From: Reticulitermes speratus
Taxonomy: Eukaryota; Arthropoda; Insecta; Blattodea; Rhinotermitidae
Direction of reading: 5' to 3'
Length of the DNA stretch: 64,000 nucleotides
Assembly (NCBI GenBank): GCA_021186555.1
Contig: JAJKFL010000004.1
Span: forward strand, 14,634,779-14,698,778
The stretch's first letter is position 1. Every line of letters starts with the position of its first letter. The notes beneath the pieces were generated by a model. That model made no database searches, was not told the origin of the DNA, and was given only the letters and a program-made list of their open reading frames with translations. Below, piece by piece: positions 14,001 through 29,000 of this stretch. The position numbers were made by a program, and so were the translations under genes.

Positions 14001-17000
14001 GAAATGTATAAGGAATGTATCTTAAGAAACAAGAAGCAGTGGGTGCAGTCTCTTCTAAATTATGTTATGCTAGATGTGCAGAATACAGTTATTCAAGCAA
14101 GTGCCAATTAAAAATGCCATGCCAGTCTGTCATTATGCATGTAACAGTTTGAGAACTGCTGAATGGATTTTAATGAAATTTTATATTGGAGAATTTTACA
14201 AACAAACAACTGGAGTACATTCAGGATATCTTTTATCGCTGGATAATAGTACTTGGATATATAGGGTGCCTGGGAAGTCACTACCTGTGTGTATGTGCCT
14301 GTCAAGTTAGGTTGGGGTACCTTGAATTCTCAGCCATCCTATATACACAGAACATATTTCAAGGCCTGTTATGCTTCTAAAGTAATGTTTAAAACTGAGG
14401 ATATTTTTGTCATGTCATTGACTTCAAATGTTTTGTTTTTGGTTTGGAAAATTTTGTGAAGTTCTAGTTCAGTAATAGAGGGAAATGTAAAATTTATTTA
14501 CTGATTGCATTTGTATAACTCACATTCTGCACTGATGGACTACTCGATTTATGAAGAGCAGAGTTTTGTGGGATGTTATGCTGTGTTAATGGGCGAGAAG
14601 TTCCTGACGTTTCGTGTCTTTGTCTTCAGGGTCAAACAGTCCAAGACTGGAGTGCTTGACCCAGAAGATAATCCCTCCAAATGTTGGGAACTGCTCACCC
14701 AGTAACACAGCATCACATTCCAGAAGACTTAAATTTTCAGAAACACTGCTGCAAACCTCAGATCTCATTCTTCCTTCAGAGCTCCTGTAAATTCAACACA
14801 ACCTTATGTGCAGTCTCTGAATAGTGCCTGTGTTAACTTACTGAACAGTGCTGTCAACAGCTGTGACCGTACAGTGTAAGACGGAATAATTAGAAAATAT
14901 GAATTGGAAAGGACATGGAAGGAGGAAACTGTGGTCTGAATTGAGGTACTGTGAGGCGTCATGAGGAATGGTGGTCTGGGGCGAGGCTGGAACCCTGGTC
15001 ATCCAAAGCATGAAGTAGGACCTTGACACTGATAGTAACAATAATGTAGCTGGAAGACAGAAGCTGAGACTTGACTGTTCATGCTAAGATATTCAGCAAA
15101 GAAGTGTAACTGATTCTCACAGTAACGTATAAGTTCAGTCTGTAGTGGGTGCTGAAAATGGTGTTAAACTGTTAAGACAGACTACACACCATGGACATAC
15201 ATGGACGACAGACATCACTCACATGGTGTTAAACTGTTAAGACAGACTACACACCATGGACATACATGGACGACAGACATCACTCACATGGTGTTAAACT
15301 GTTAAGACAGACTACACACCATGGACATACATGGACAACAGACATCATTCACATCAAAGTTGAGGCCTGCTCAGCAGGCTAGTTCTTCTCTACAGCATGA
15401 AAAGTGTTAGACAGTATGGTGTAGAAGATTCAAGTCCTCTGGGACGATATGTTGTGTCAATGGATGAGCAGTTAATAGCATTTTGAAGGCACTGTGACTC
15501 TTCAAAACATTGCAAATTACTTGCCCAGTGACACAGTGTCACATCTCAGAAGACTCGAGTCTTCAGCAGCAGTGCTGTGGCAACTTCACATCTGGCTTGG
15601 CTGGAGACAGACAACACATCCTCTGCCAATGGCACAGATTATATCAGTATCAGTTATAAAATGCTGTCATGTTGAATTTAACACAAATATCACGAGAGAA
15701 AGAGAGCGAAAATCAACTCAGAAGATAGCTGTATTCATAGAAGACATTTCCTCGCCCCATTCCACTGTATCGACTGGTTCGGACGGTTGGCAGCAGCAGC
15801 AAGCTTGATGTAACAGCAGTGTGACCCGTCGCTGACTCAGAATACAGATGTACAGAAAAGCTAATGCTGACAAAGCATTCATTGCTATATGGCAATACAT
15901 CAGTACTGGATAAGGCAGCCAGGACAGCAACAGGAACAACCAGGCAATGGCCATCACCAGGAACAGCTTCACAAACAGTTCAAAGCTGGGAACATAAAAA
16001 TTAAAAATACAACACAACTGTCATATATGTAAAAACACTTGACTAAATTTTAACCCTTCAATGATACTGTGTTTCAAATTTAAATTACCCTGAAATTAAC
16101 ACACACTGTACAGTGCCCAGAGGCTGGTAATGTGAGGAATTCAAGACTGTACAGTGCGTACAGGCTGGCATTGAAGCGTTAGTCTTGAATAATTTTATAA
16201 GATGCTTAGTTATAAATTAAATATTATCCAGTGTAATGTACGTTGAAAATTTGGTTGAAAGCAATTATCTAAGTTTATTTATTTTACTCCCATATGGTCT
16301 TAACAGGACATGTTCATGGGGGGAGGGTGGGGAGGAAGTGTTAACCATGTGGCTTAGCGCTGTGAAACTGCTACATAGCCATAGTGACTGGACAAGTGTA
16401 GTCATGTGGACTTCTCAAATATGGCCTTGTGCATGCAGCATTCAGTGTCACTCATAGATGGCCCTTGCTATAAAATTGTTATACTTCTTATATCCACAGA
16501 AACCCTGCATTAAATTCTGATGGAAATTAGGGAAATAAATGAACATCTGTGACTGTGAATATTTATTTGGCAGACCAGTGTGACTGAAGACTGTGACACT
16601 AACCTCAACATAAGTTACAGCCTTCAAGAGACTAAAACATAAAAAGCTTGAATGTTCTGTGTGAAAATGCAAGTTAAACAGTGATGACATGTTGTACTTG
16701 TTTAGTGGCACTCGCAGTGATTACTCATTCTTTGTCTGTACACACAAGTGCGCCACACTGCACTCACAGTGATGCCAAAAACATATCTTGTGAGATCTGA
16801 GGTTCTCACAGTGCTGTTGCTGAGGATTCATGTCATCTGGGATGCAATGCTGTTTCACTGGGCGAGTGGTTATCGGATATTTTGAAGGATCATGGTGCCT
16901 TCAAAACATCAGGAACCTCTCGCTCAGTGACACAGCCAAGCAGACTTGAATCCTCAGCAATGTATCTCACAGTACCTCAAATGTGACAAATAAGCTGGCT

Positions 17001-20000
17001 AACAATTTGTACCCAGATCATTGCTGCATGTCCACAAGTGTAAGTCATCATATAGAAGTAATTCAACGAAGCTTGAGGTGGTGGAATAATTTTTTACAGC
17101 AGATTTGAACCTATTTGTGTGTGTGTAAGCGCGCGAAAATAATTGGTAATTTAGAGAATGGGCTATACCTCTTTCACTAATATGAGTGGGTTGAGAATAC
17201 AACATTTTACTATCACCTGTATACACTACTCACTACTTTGTCTGCTCCTCTAACATCTCACAACTAAATTCATGCTATATAATCCCTGTGGCTGATACAG
17301 CCTCATTAAATAACCTGTTATGCATGGTTCAGGAAAACTATTGTTCAGGGCAGGGGTCTCAAACATGTGGCCTGCCAGTTCAATTATATGACCCTCTCAC
17401 TGACCTTATTCCAATTTTTAGTGACCTGGCTCAGGGTCAAGTATTCTTTTGATTTAAAATGTTTTTCATCACAGGCCTTAAGGCTCAAATAAGTTTGCTG
17501 TTTCTGGATAGTAAAATACAACATACTTCAGTAATGATACAGCATTGCAAGAAAGTTTTAAATTCAGGAATTGTTACTAATATCCAACAGAATACCATCA
17601 ACACAATGATGTGTTTGTTATGTAACAGAAAGCCACATGTTTCAGTCTCACTGGACCCTTATCAGGCTAGGTATAAAGCATTTTATTACACGTAAGAAAA
17701 TAAAATACAAGTACCATATACAGTGAAACCTCTATCCATCGTTCCCGTTACCGTCGTTCGCCCGCATGTATCGTCTGCCTTATTTGGTCCCGAAATTAGC
17801 CCCATATAAATAACACTATTTTTTCCCGCCTCCATTGTTCCTCGAACTGTCGTTTTCCCGCACCAATAGTTGAAAAATCACGGTCCTGATGCAACATTTT
17901 CCCGCACTGATAGTTTTTTTTTTAATTTGAAGCGATGGTTTAGCGAGGTTTAAGGACCGGCATGGCCTAGTATACAAGAAGTTAGTCGGAGAAAGTGCGG
18001 CAGTGGACAGCGAAAGCATGGAAGCGTGGCTGGAAAGACTGCCATCTTTGTTGGAGGGCTACGAACAACGTGATATTTACAACGCGGATGAGACGGGGCT
18101 CTTCTACAACGTGCTTCCTGATAGAACCTTGGCTCTCAAAGGAGAGTCTTGTCATGGAGGGAAAAACTGTAAAGACAGACTTACTGTTTTACTTTGTGTT
18201 AACAGTGATGGAACTGACTAACAAGTGCTGATTGTTATCGGAAAATCTCCGAAACCGCGATGTTTCAAGAATGTAAAAAAATTACCCACCAAGTACCACG
18301 CGAACAATAAAGTGTGGATGACCACAGACATTTTTTCTTCATTTCTGCGTTCATTAGACGCAAGTATGGGTGCACAAAACAGGAACATTCTCCTCTTTGT
18401 GGACAATTGTGCTGCACATCCAAAGGATACATCGTTTCTAAGAAATGTAAAAGTCATACGGTACCCGGCAAATTGTACAAGTGTGCTCCAGCCCCTTGAT
18501 TTAGGGGTAATAAACTGTTATAAGCAGCTTTATAGAAAACGCCTCGTGCAAACAGCTGTTTGCTTAATGGATGCAGGCAAAGATACGAAAAAGAAGATAA
18601 ACGTGTTGGAAGCTTTGCACTACACTGTGGCAGCCTTGCAAGAAGTAACCAAGCAGACAATCGAAAATTGTTTTCGGAAAGCTGGTTACGTGCAGGGACA
18701 ATCTTCAGGCGATAGTGACGTCGTATTGACCAACGATGACGACGATTTCCGCCAAGACTGGGAAGAGTTCAGTGGCATGAACAAAGATAAATTCGAGGAC
18801 TACGTCTCTGTGGACAGTCACGTGGCAACCTGTGGTGTAGAAGCAGTGCAGGAGCTGTGCGTGAGCCTCGTGACGTCCGGGAGTGTGGAGCGGGAAGAAG
18901 GAGAAGAAGAAGCTGGCGAGCTTTGCTGAGACGCATGAAGCGCTGATGGAAGTAAGATATTTTTTTTATGCGCACAGCACGAGTGACAGTGGTCGTGAAA
19001 GTGTTCTAGGCCTTGAAAAATCGTACTTTGAATTGAGGAGGAGTAAAGTTTGCTCAAAACAAACGTCAATGAAAGATTTTCTCAGCAAGAAGTAATAATT
19101 ATCATTAAATTGTTCTTATCTATAATTTTTAATGGTTTCCCGGTACTATCATTTCCCGTATGTATCGTTCAAATTTTCCGGTCCCCTGAAAAACGATGGA
19201 TAGAGGTTTCACTGTATACTTCATGTGACATGTGGTATTTGTATTGCACGTTGGCACTTGTAGTAACATTCTTTGTGCTTAGTCTGATAATGGTCTACTG
19301 AGACCAAAACATGTAGCTTTCTGTTACATAATAAACACATTTGTGTTGATGGAATTCTGTTGGATATTAGCAATTACACAAACGCAACGGAATGTCTTCT
19401 GTTAAGTTAATTTCAGTAACTGTAAGACACTGTAATGTTGTTATTAAAACTGTGAAGTATTCCTAATGGTATGTTAATGTTAATGAAAATATGGCTTAAA
19501 ATGATGTGTGGCCTACCTTATATTTCCAAATTATCTGTTTGGAGTGAACAGTATTTGAATTTTAGACCCCAAGTATGGATATATAATTCTGTGTTTGCAA
19601 TCACACAGTGCAGTTATGTTTGAATCATTGCCAAAGCCACACTTGGTTGACACCTTTTTGTAGAGACTTCTATGCCACATTTCACGGAATTCCAACAGTT
19701 GGTTTAGTTGCTGATATTAGTTCACAGATGGACAGACATATGAATTTCATCTCCACATAAAGCATTTTTTTTTTACTTAACAAAGGATGTTTAATAATAT
19801 TTGTAACCATTTTAATCCAAAACACAGTATTCATGAGAAACGTGGGTCCTTGTACTTATGTTCTGAACCATTTCACTGTGATGCACTGATCACGGGATTT
19901 GAAGTAATTCTCCACCCACACGTGCGTTAACTTGGCTGAATGTTGTCAACAAAAGAAGTCTATACACTCCTATAATTCTTTGTTGGAATCACTGTATATG

Positions 20001-23000
20001 GAGTTCGGAAGTGTCACTAAAATATGGACTGCCTTCTATTTTATACCCCCACACATGGTCATCTATTTGTGATTGGGTGGTACTGGAACCAAATGCATAT
20101 GTTGTCCAGACTAGCATAGTTACCTGTACTTCATTTTATGATGGATTCTGCCATATGTAGACATCTGACTGATAGTGTGCCCTGTTGTTAGATAAAAGAA
20201 TATGTCTACCAGCACTGTGAAGGCAACAGGAGTGAAGAAAACTGCCTTACCAAGCCAACCTGTCAAGGAAATAGAGCAAATGCTGCATTTCACAAAACAC
20301 TAATGTACAGCCTGTTTTGCATTCTCTTGATAGGTGATCACCATTCTGTTGCAACTGACACACAGCATTTTTCTAGCCCTCACTTTATAATACATAAAAC
20401 ATGAGTCAAGTATGAGGGGGAGAGATGACAACCAAGTCTGTTTTCTGTGCAGTTTCAGGAATGCATTTTATCAGCAAGATGATTTATACAGGAGCCTGGA
20501 TAGCTCAGTCAGTATAGTCATTATATTACTGGCTGGACAATCTGGGGTTTGATTCCTGGCAGGGACAGGAAATTTTTCTCTTTTCCAAAATGTCTAGACC
20601 ACCTGCAGGGCCCACCCACCCTCCTTTCAATGGATATTGGGAGTTCTTTCCCAAGGGGTAAAGAGGCCAATGTGAGAAGTTGACCACTCACCTCAATCTA
20701 GTGCCAAGGTTAAGAATATGTGGAACTGTACCTTTTCTCCCCCTATGTGCCATCATGGTGTGCATAAGGACACATTTACATTTTACAGAACTACTGATTA
20801 TACTAGAAATATCATGAACTGACCTATGCTTGTCTGTGTTGAAGGTGGTGAGCTTTTGGAAGTGTTGGTCTCTAGCATGAAATGTGCAAATATGGCAATA
20901 CTGGCCATCATAAATGTTGCACCCCATGTGTAACATGAGTAGTAGCAGTATTTTCGACCATCAGTCACCCGCAGAAAGACGTTCCTAGATCTGTGAAAAC
21001 AGTTTCAAATTCTTCCATGAAACATGTGTAGCATTTCAGTCAAATAGGGAAGAGATTGAAAATTTACTAAAATGCATGTCAGTTATAATTGAACCAAACA
21101 GAATTAGGATCAGAATGAACTTTGAATGAATTCTGAAAGCACAAAAAGCAGCCTGAAGCTTAAAATATATACAGAAATAAATGTTTTGTTGTGGCTGAGA
21201 ACAGACATACCTGAAAGTTTTCCAGATGTAGTAACCCATACTATTGAGCCAAAAGAAAGCGGCCATTAGGCTGACATACATCACAATGTCTAGAAAAATA
21301 ACCCAGAATCATGTAAAACAAATATAACTGAAGATGTTAGAATAAAAGAGGATCGAGTTCCAAATTTTGTTATTAGTAACAAATAAAGATATCAATAAAC
21401 ACAAAAGACTGCTGTAACATTTTATGTAGAAAACATTTAACTGACATCACAAAAAAAATACTGCTGCCGGTTTAAAGAACACACCTGCTACCAGGAAACT
21501 AACGTGGCTGGTGAATTCAGTGAAGATGCGGACTAGGTCAGCTGCTTGACTTGTTATGAGGCACAGAGTAATTGAGGTTAGAATGTTGCCAACAAGATCT
21601 CGCAGTTGAGGCATAACAAAATAGACAACGGCTATTATGAGGTAACAGATGATGGCTAAACCATGGCATATGGGATTCAAAATGCGGTGCATAAGGTGGT
21701 GCGTGAAGTCTGTTTTGCTAGAATCAATGTCAGGAACGCAGACAATAGCTATTTGTGCTTCCTGCTGCCCATGTGTCAGTATCACCTGTACAGAAAAATA
21801 CAAAATTATATGGTTGTCTTCTTCTGGCTTTCTGCATCATGTAGTGGCTAAATTTTCAGATGTTTTGGAGTAATGTACTGCCTTCACCTTTGGTGTGACT
21901 GATTCTTCTCTGTATCACTGTAGTGTCCACTTAATTCAGTCACCCTGAAGATGGAGGCAGTATGTTCCTCTGAAACATCAGAACATTTAACCACTACATG
22001 ATGCAGAAACCCAAAAGAAGACTGTCATTTGAAAAATATGAAAAAGTTGTAATGAAATTATGGCTGTATCTTATGTTCTATGGATTACAGAATTGAGATC
22101 CTTGGATTGAGTTTTTTCTTTTCTTTTTTTAAGTGCATTATTTAATGACAGTGTCAGCTGCTAGGCTTATACTGTAACAATGACGAATGAATGAGCACAG
22201 AGTATTGGTGAAATAATATGGATGGGAAACTGAAGTATTCAGAGAAAAACCCATCCCACTGCCACTGGACTGGGATTCAACCTGAGCCTCTGTGGTCAGA
22301 GACCAGCAACTAACCGCGTGAGCCATGGCACTGCCGGATTTATTTCCCTATATAGGAACGTAGAATGTAGCTCTATGCACTTCAGCTCCCATGTTAGCAC
22401 TGTTACTTTTTCATCATCATCATCATCACGAGTTTTGTAGGTTCGGGCTGTAAGTACTGTCCTGTGTAACTCATTCGCTTTCGGATGTTTGATGAAGAGT
22501 TTATATTTCCTCGATTGTTGGTGTTCTCTGCAGCTACATGTTTCAGCACACATTGCCAACATGCTAGCAAAGTCATTTATGTAAAAAGATAAAAAAGCAG
22601 CACTACCATAACTGCTGCATGTATTTAAAAAATCCTTACAATACTTAAAACAATTAAAGTTAAAACTGTGGTTATGAACCCCTACTGTGACTTTACACAT
22701 AAGATCTGACCATCATTACTGTTACATTTGTGTGACATCCTCCTGACATGTAATATTGCAGTGTAGAGTTGTTCTTATAAATCTGTTTGTATATTTTGAG
22801 TGTCTTGCGGTAGTCTGTTATCAGTGTCATTATACATTTTACGTGGCATTGGACTATGCTTATAGTTCTTACGTGATGAAGGCTGAGTGTTACTAGGATT
22901 GGAGCCTTTTTCTGCTGTCTCTGTAATTTGTTTGTACAGATTTGAGGGTGGTTTATGTTTATTTAATTTCCACCTTGCAATGCCATTCCAATTTGTTGTC

Positions 23001-26000
23001 TTCATTCCCAAATATTTTAACTTTAATATTTTGGGGGACTTGATAGTGATGTCTATTTCCATTCTGTTCAGAATTTTGAGTGATGCAACATAAACATGTA
23101 TGAGAAATGCTATAAACTCAGGAAAATGAGGTGTTGACAATATGAACTATAAACCTTAGTTGCATGGTGTGTGCCATAATACCAATAATTTGACATACCT
23201 TATCAAGACAATAACTTCCTTGTCTGTAGTCGTGATGCCACTGAGTATCGCCTTCCTCATTCTGATGTTCTTGAAGCAAATCATTTTCCTGAGTCACTTC
23301 AACACCCTCAGGATGCGTGACATAGTGACGTAGTATCCCATTTGGAAGTAATACTAGACGATCATGTGAGTCTGAATAATGATAGATTGACCATAGCTGC
23401 CTTGGACATTGTGGTATTCCAATAATCAAGTTAAAGCCTGGAAGCTGCACATTACTTTGTCCATCTTCACCCGTAAACATTGGTGACCATACTCCAGTGT
23501 CAGTCTCATTGCCATGCACACAGCGAGAATCAACCATGAGCTCATGTCGCTGACAACACTTCTGCACTCCCACCAAATCATTTCTTTCTCCCTTCTTTGG
23601 TAGATCTTGAATAACAAGATGCATAACATAGTAGTTAAGCTCAGCTTTCTGTAATCATTACATTCTCATACATGAAATACACAGAAATACCAATCACAGC
23701 AGTAAAAAATTGATAAAGACTATACAGATAGTCTGAAGACTATGAAATTGTTTTGGAATAATGTCTGTATGTGCTGCATCCTAATGCCAGAGTGGCTCAC
23801 TGGCTTTTCTTCAAGTCTGATATTTGTGTTTGTATCATGTGCAGTGGCAGATGAATATGAACCTTAAAACTTAAAAACAGCACCTAGTACAAAGTGGAAT
23901 TTTTTTTGAAACAAGTAGTTTTAATTAAATTTCAATTCACAGGCAGTAGGAGCACTGCAGAGGTTATGTGTTTCAAACATAACTATGGTGACTATGAGAT
24001 CTTGGCATGCACAAAGGTTGTGAGAAATTCTGAGTATTGTTTATGGCACAGTTCATTTTGCTAACATATGCAGTTTGTTAGTGCAGATACTCATATTTTT
24101 TATTATTATTGCCCAGTGTGTCAGCTTTGGTGGTTGACAACACAGCCCACTTGTACATGGTGCCAGCCCCCTCCCAGGGCAAAAATCAGTAATTGGTTTT
24201 ATCTGAATATGTTTTGTAAAGTGGTTTGAAATAGTACAATGTAGACAGTTACACAGCTATCTCATTTCCATCTGGGACTCCAGACAGTGGCCTCTAGAAT
24301 AACTTTCATCGTACAAAAGTCTGATGCTTCACCAGAGCTTGTGAATAGAATGTGTCTTTGCAAAGAAATGACAGGTTTTAAGTTAATTTTTATCACACTA
24401 ATAGGGACTTATTTCTCCTTGAAAGAAAATACCCCACAAACAGTGTTTTCCTTCACATGCAAGTTCGGATATTGTATGCCCCTGAATGTCAAGTTTAACC
24501 TGCTGCACTCCGAATCGGTTTCCAGTGCAGATTGAGGTTAGAGATGGGAGTGAAATATTGTTTTGAAATTAAAGTATATGTACGAGACTTTACAGACGAA
24601 TTCAGTCATAACAATTTCATATATCACGCAGAATTAAAAGTTTACCTTCGTTTCCCATGACCGTAGGAAAAGCATTAAACTGGCAGGTATCTGTCAGGAG
24701 ACATATCCCGAACAATAGCAATTTTATATTGCTTCGGAACATCGCGCTTAGTTGTACAGCGTTTGTTATCACAAGTAAAGTAGCTGAAGTTCATACAGAG
24801 TCACATCTTTGTTTACAACACTGGTATTTCACAGATATCGAGCTTGAACATGTCTCTCACAATTCTACCCACGCATTCTTCCTGATGCACATTGCCAGTA
24901 GCACGGTCATCCGTGGTTGCCTGCGTGTGACGCATCGTTTCAAAGAATGCAGAACCATGTGCAGCGTGAATCAGATCGAATCGAGTTTCACTCAATATGA
25001 GTAACGTCTGTCATCTGTCGAACATAGTACGAATCATAATATTCCTGGTTCTCAGGGTGGTGGTTCGAAACTACCGATGTACGATGAGCTGCGGTTCCAA
25101 TTGACGTAAAAACAAAACTCTCATTAAGAGAATAGAGAATTGACCTCGTCCACATGGGTACATATTTTCATTACTAAACTTCGTTGTAAACAACTATGAA
25201 AAATTTCAAACATTGGGTTGTACATAGTACTAATACCAGGAATAGGCCTAAGTGCCATGTTCACAGACCGATTGCCAAATTTAATGTTTTGAAAAAGAAG
25301 TGCGTACTATGGTGGCATCAAAATCTCTTTACCATGCTGGTAATCGAACCCAGATTCATCAGTCGTCCACCCCATAGCCTAGTCATTATAGCAACTGGGC
25401 TATCCTGGCTTCTGCAGAAACTAATGAGAACAAAAATACATTTAGCATATTAAAAAAGAGGCATCCCTGCTGTCACGCGCCTGACTACAGCAGGTGTTGT
25501 AGGATGGCCTGCCGTACTTAGGACTGCTGTATGATAAAGCTGCAGTGCTCAGGGACACAATAAAAGGGACACCTGAACAAAAACTTGCCATTATATTTAT
25601 GACTCATAGGTGGACTGAAAGCAAAAACTCTAACAAAGAAAAGTGACACCAGCATTTTCAGAAAGTCCGAATTCTGGTGGGGGCGAGATTTTTCGCAGCC
25701 GCCCATACCGGCCCTGGGGCCCACCCAGGCTCCTATAAAATGGGTACCGGGTCTCTTTCCCGGGGGTAAAGCGGCGTGGGCTTGACCACCCACCCCCATC
25801 TAGTGCCAGGGTTAAAGAAAGAGTAGAGCTATACCTCTACTCCCCCTCTGGGCCTTCATGGCCTGTTCTAGGGTGAACTTTACCTTTACCAAATACACAA
25901 AGAGAAGATAGAAGAGGGGAAAAGACATTGCCTGTCTTTTCAGTGCTCTTAAGTCTGCCAGTTATGGAAGTGATTTAGATCACAGCGGCATCTAACCAGT

Positions 26001-29000
26001 TACTGGATAGTCAGATGTAAACAACAATGATTTGTCTCTGCTATGTGGCAGTCACCAGCTCCAGTGATCACTGTAACACCTGACAGTTTATGGACTAGCC
26101 AGTGCAGTCACTGCAATCTTGGATATGAAAGAAATGGTAGTGATGAGTTTCAGTGTAGTAAGCATAAATGAGACCAGATTTTGTGAGAAATTTGGTGATT
26201 GCTATATTTGAGGTGCTGGCAACAGTGCTGCAGTAGATTCAAGTCTTCTGGCATGTTACACTGTGTTGGTGGGTGAGTAGTTGCTGAAAGATCGTAGTGC
26301 TTTGGGGCCAGCACAGGGACCACATTGGTGAGCTAATGGGATAGTTGTGATGTGCACTGGGTGTAGTGGCAGGGACTGTGTAGCAGGCTGGTTGTAGAGA
26401 GGCAATGACTACATACTGTAAGTTGTTCCTTCTTGTGTGAGGGTTGATAGTGCACATGAAATGTGATAAGATGGTAGATTAAGAATCAGACAGTTGCTAG
26501 TGTGATAATCCATGTGTACGTATTTTTGGGTAAACATGTGTGAATCTCAGCATATTTTGGGTGCACTACAAGTCAGATGATTGCAGGTTAGCTGAGAAAA
26601 AATGGAACAGCACCAAAGAACTCAGTAATAGAAGGACAGACAAATTCATAATGCAGTCTTGTGGGTATTCTTTACTGTACAATAAAATTTACATAAAATA
26701 TCTAAATGAATGGCATACTGTACACATTTGTATTGTAAGCTAGTATAAATTGTGATACAAAAATAAATATATGAAAGTAAGTGTACAGGCTGGCACGAAA
26801 GTGACTGTGGCACTAGAGGCAATGTGTTAATTTAAATACACTGACACAGTACTTGCAGACCGATAGTTATGTACGGCTCAGAATCATGGGTAATGACCGT
26901 GAGAGAAGAATGGCTGTTAAGATGGGAAAGGAAAATCTTAAGAAAGATATTTGGAGCAACAAACGATAAAAATGGTTGGAGAATGAGGACACATATAGAG
27001 ATACAAGAATTATTCAAACAACCAGATACTCGTATAGTTGTGACAATTAAGAAGGAGAGAATAAGGTGGGCAAGTCATGTCCAGAGAATGTCGGAAACAA
27101 GGAGTGTTAAGAAAGTTTTTTAGGAAAACCTGATGGTAGAAGGAGAAGAAGTAGACCCAGGAAAAGATGGCTAGATAACTTAGAGGAGGACCTCAGAAAG
27201 CTAGGAGTCAAACGATGGAGAAGGAAGGCTGAGGACCAAGAGGAATGGAGGCATGTGGTCAAGAAGGCCGAGGCCCTACATGGGCTGTAGCGCCGACCAG
27301 AAGAAGAAGACACAGTACTTACGATTTTTGACTACAGGATTTGAAATGTTAATTGTCTTATGTCTACATTTACACATTGCTTAAGCCTTTCTGGAATTCT
27401 TACATATACTGTCTCACAAAGCTGCCTGTTGTCATCAGTGTAATTGAAAGTGTCTACATTGAAAGCCTTTCTGTTGTTAGATCTGAGTGCCAAGTGATTT
27501 TTGTGCCAGTCTGTATGTGATAGTGTTGTATTATCAGAATGCAAAATTAGACTGTAATATAACTACTTCAAGAACCTTTCACAGTTTTATTTCTTACTGT
27601 TGTTTCTTAATATTTGAACTTTGATGCATCCACAGAGGGTATTTTTTATTACTGGCTTGAGCAGTGCAGAGCAATCACCATCATCAGTTGCTGTGCAGAA
27701 TGATGTCATGTGCTGTCTGGTGAGCTGTCTGGCAATAAAAAATACTCGCTGTATGAGTGAAGCACATAATTCTGAGGTGTGTGTGTGTGTGTACACGCGT
27801 GTGCGTGAGTGTGCGCGCGTGCGTGTGTGTTCATGTTGCTGAAGCTGCAGGAATAAAAACTTCTCCAAGTGTCTCATTGTGGGTATGCCATGTGTGTTGT
27901 CATGGAGGTTAACAAAATTTGTGAACACTGCCTCATTTAACTTATGCTTCAGAAGGCTAAACAAGTCCATTGTGATTAATACAAATGTTTTATCATACAA
28001 AATATGAGTTGTTTATTTGTAAATTCAAATTATATTATTTGGATTAACTATGACACATGAGTCATTGAAGTACTGCCTGCCTGCAGTGTACATTTATCAG
28101 TACGTATCACAAGTCCAGACTTTTTCCTTTCTAATCTCATTGAATTTCTGCATACAAGAAGTTACATTTACGGTTAAGAAAATATATAAACATTTTCTGA
28201 TACTGGTTTTGCCGTACTTTGCGTGCATCGCATTGTAGCTTACGTTGATTGTTGTGGCAGGCATCACAAACATGAGGACTGTAGTTATTCCCTGTAAGTT
28301 GTAAGTTTTGTCAGCCTGTACATACAGCTCCCTCTTGTTATCTCTTTGTTCCTCAAGACCCCAAGTCTCAGTGAAAAGAAACGCACATATGACCCCAAGG
28401 AAAGGGCATTCCCTATTTACAGGGGCAGGCTGTCTAGGAGGTCACATAAAGTGCCATGCTAACTGGGTTGCCAAATTGAAAAGAAAATGTTAAATTAAAA
28501 AAAGAAAACTACTTTAATTCCATAGTATTTCTTTAACTATGGCTTGTGTGCCTCTTGAATTGGGCAGCATGCTGGTTCACTGATCGGCAGTATTCTCATA
28601 TGAGAGTCAGTCTCATATGTTGGCTGCTTGTGAGAATAAGTTAAGTTTGTAATGTAGCAGTGTCAATGTGAACAGTATGACTTAGGAAAGTGTAGTCCTT
28701 AAATTGTTAAGCATCAGGTTTTTATATCCTTTTGGTTGATGGATGTCTTCATATGCAGTGGACAGTAGACTGCATATTGCAGATCCAGAAGTCTAACCTT
28801 CACAGTACTTGGCCTCCTTGGTGAAAGAAAAAATTGATATATCAGTGAATGCCCAGGACCTCAGATGAAGCCGTTGATATATCAGTGAATGCCCAGGACC
28901 TCAGATGAAGCCATTGATACTACTTCTGGTATCAGATTTAAAATTTTAATACTTAAAATTGTGTTGCTTATAAAACAAGTGTAAATTTGGCTTTATATAG

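Larger units (their letters stand above)
17573..19374. mobile_element. Foldback element split by a Tigger insertion
   Basis: Left arm 17573-17718 and right arm 19217-19374 are inverted, diverged copies of each other: gttactaatatccaacagaa on the left pairs with ttctgttggatattagcaat on the right, and the gtaacagaaagc motif follows on both. The Tigger sits between them with a TA duplication. Confidence 0.75.
24743..26215. other. Upstream of the Mthl1-type receptor; SINE fragments only
   Basis: Holds the presumed promoter of that receptor. SINE pieces occur at 25340-25415 and 25680-25890. No gene recognised. Confidence 0.5.

Noticed and set aside
22775..23140. 121-codon minus-strand frame next to receptor exon 2
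   Set aside because: Lies in the receptor intron, low-complexity polar composition, no recognised family.
27587..28000. 137-codon minus-strand frame
   Set aside because: Runs through the GT microsatellite; no domain resemblance.
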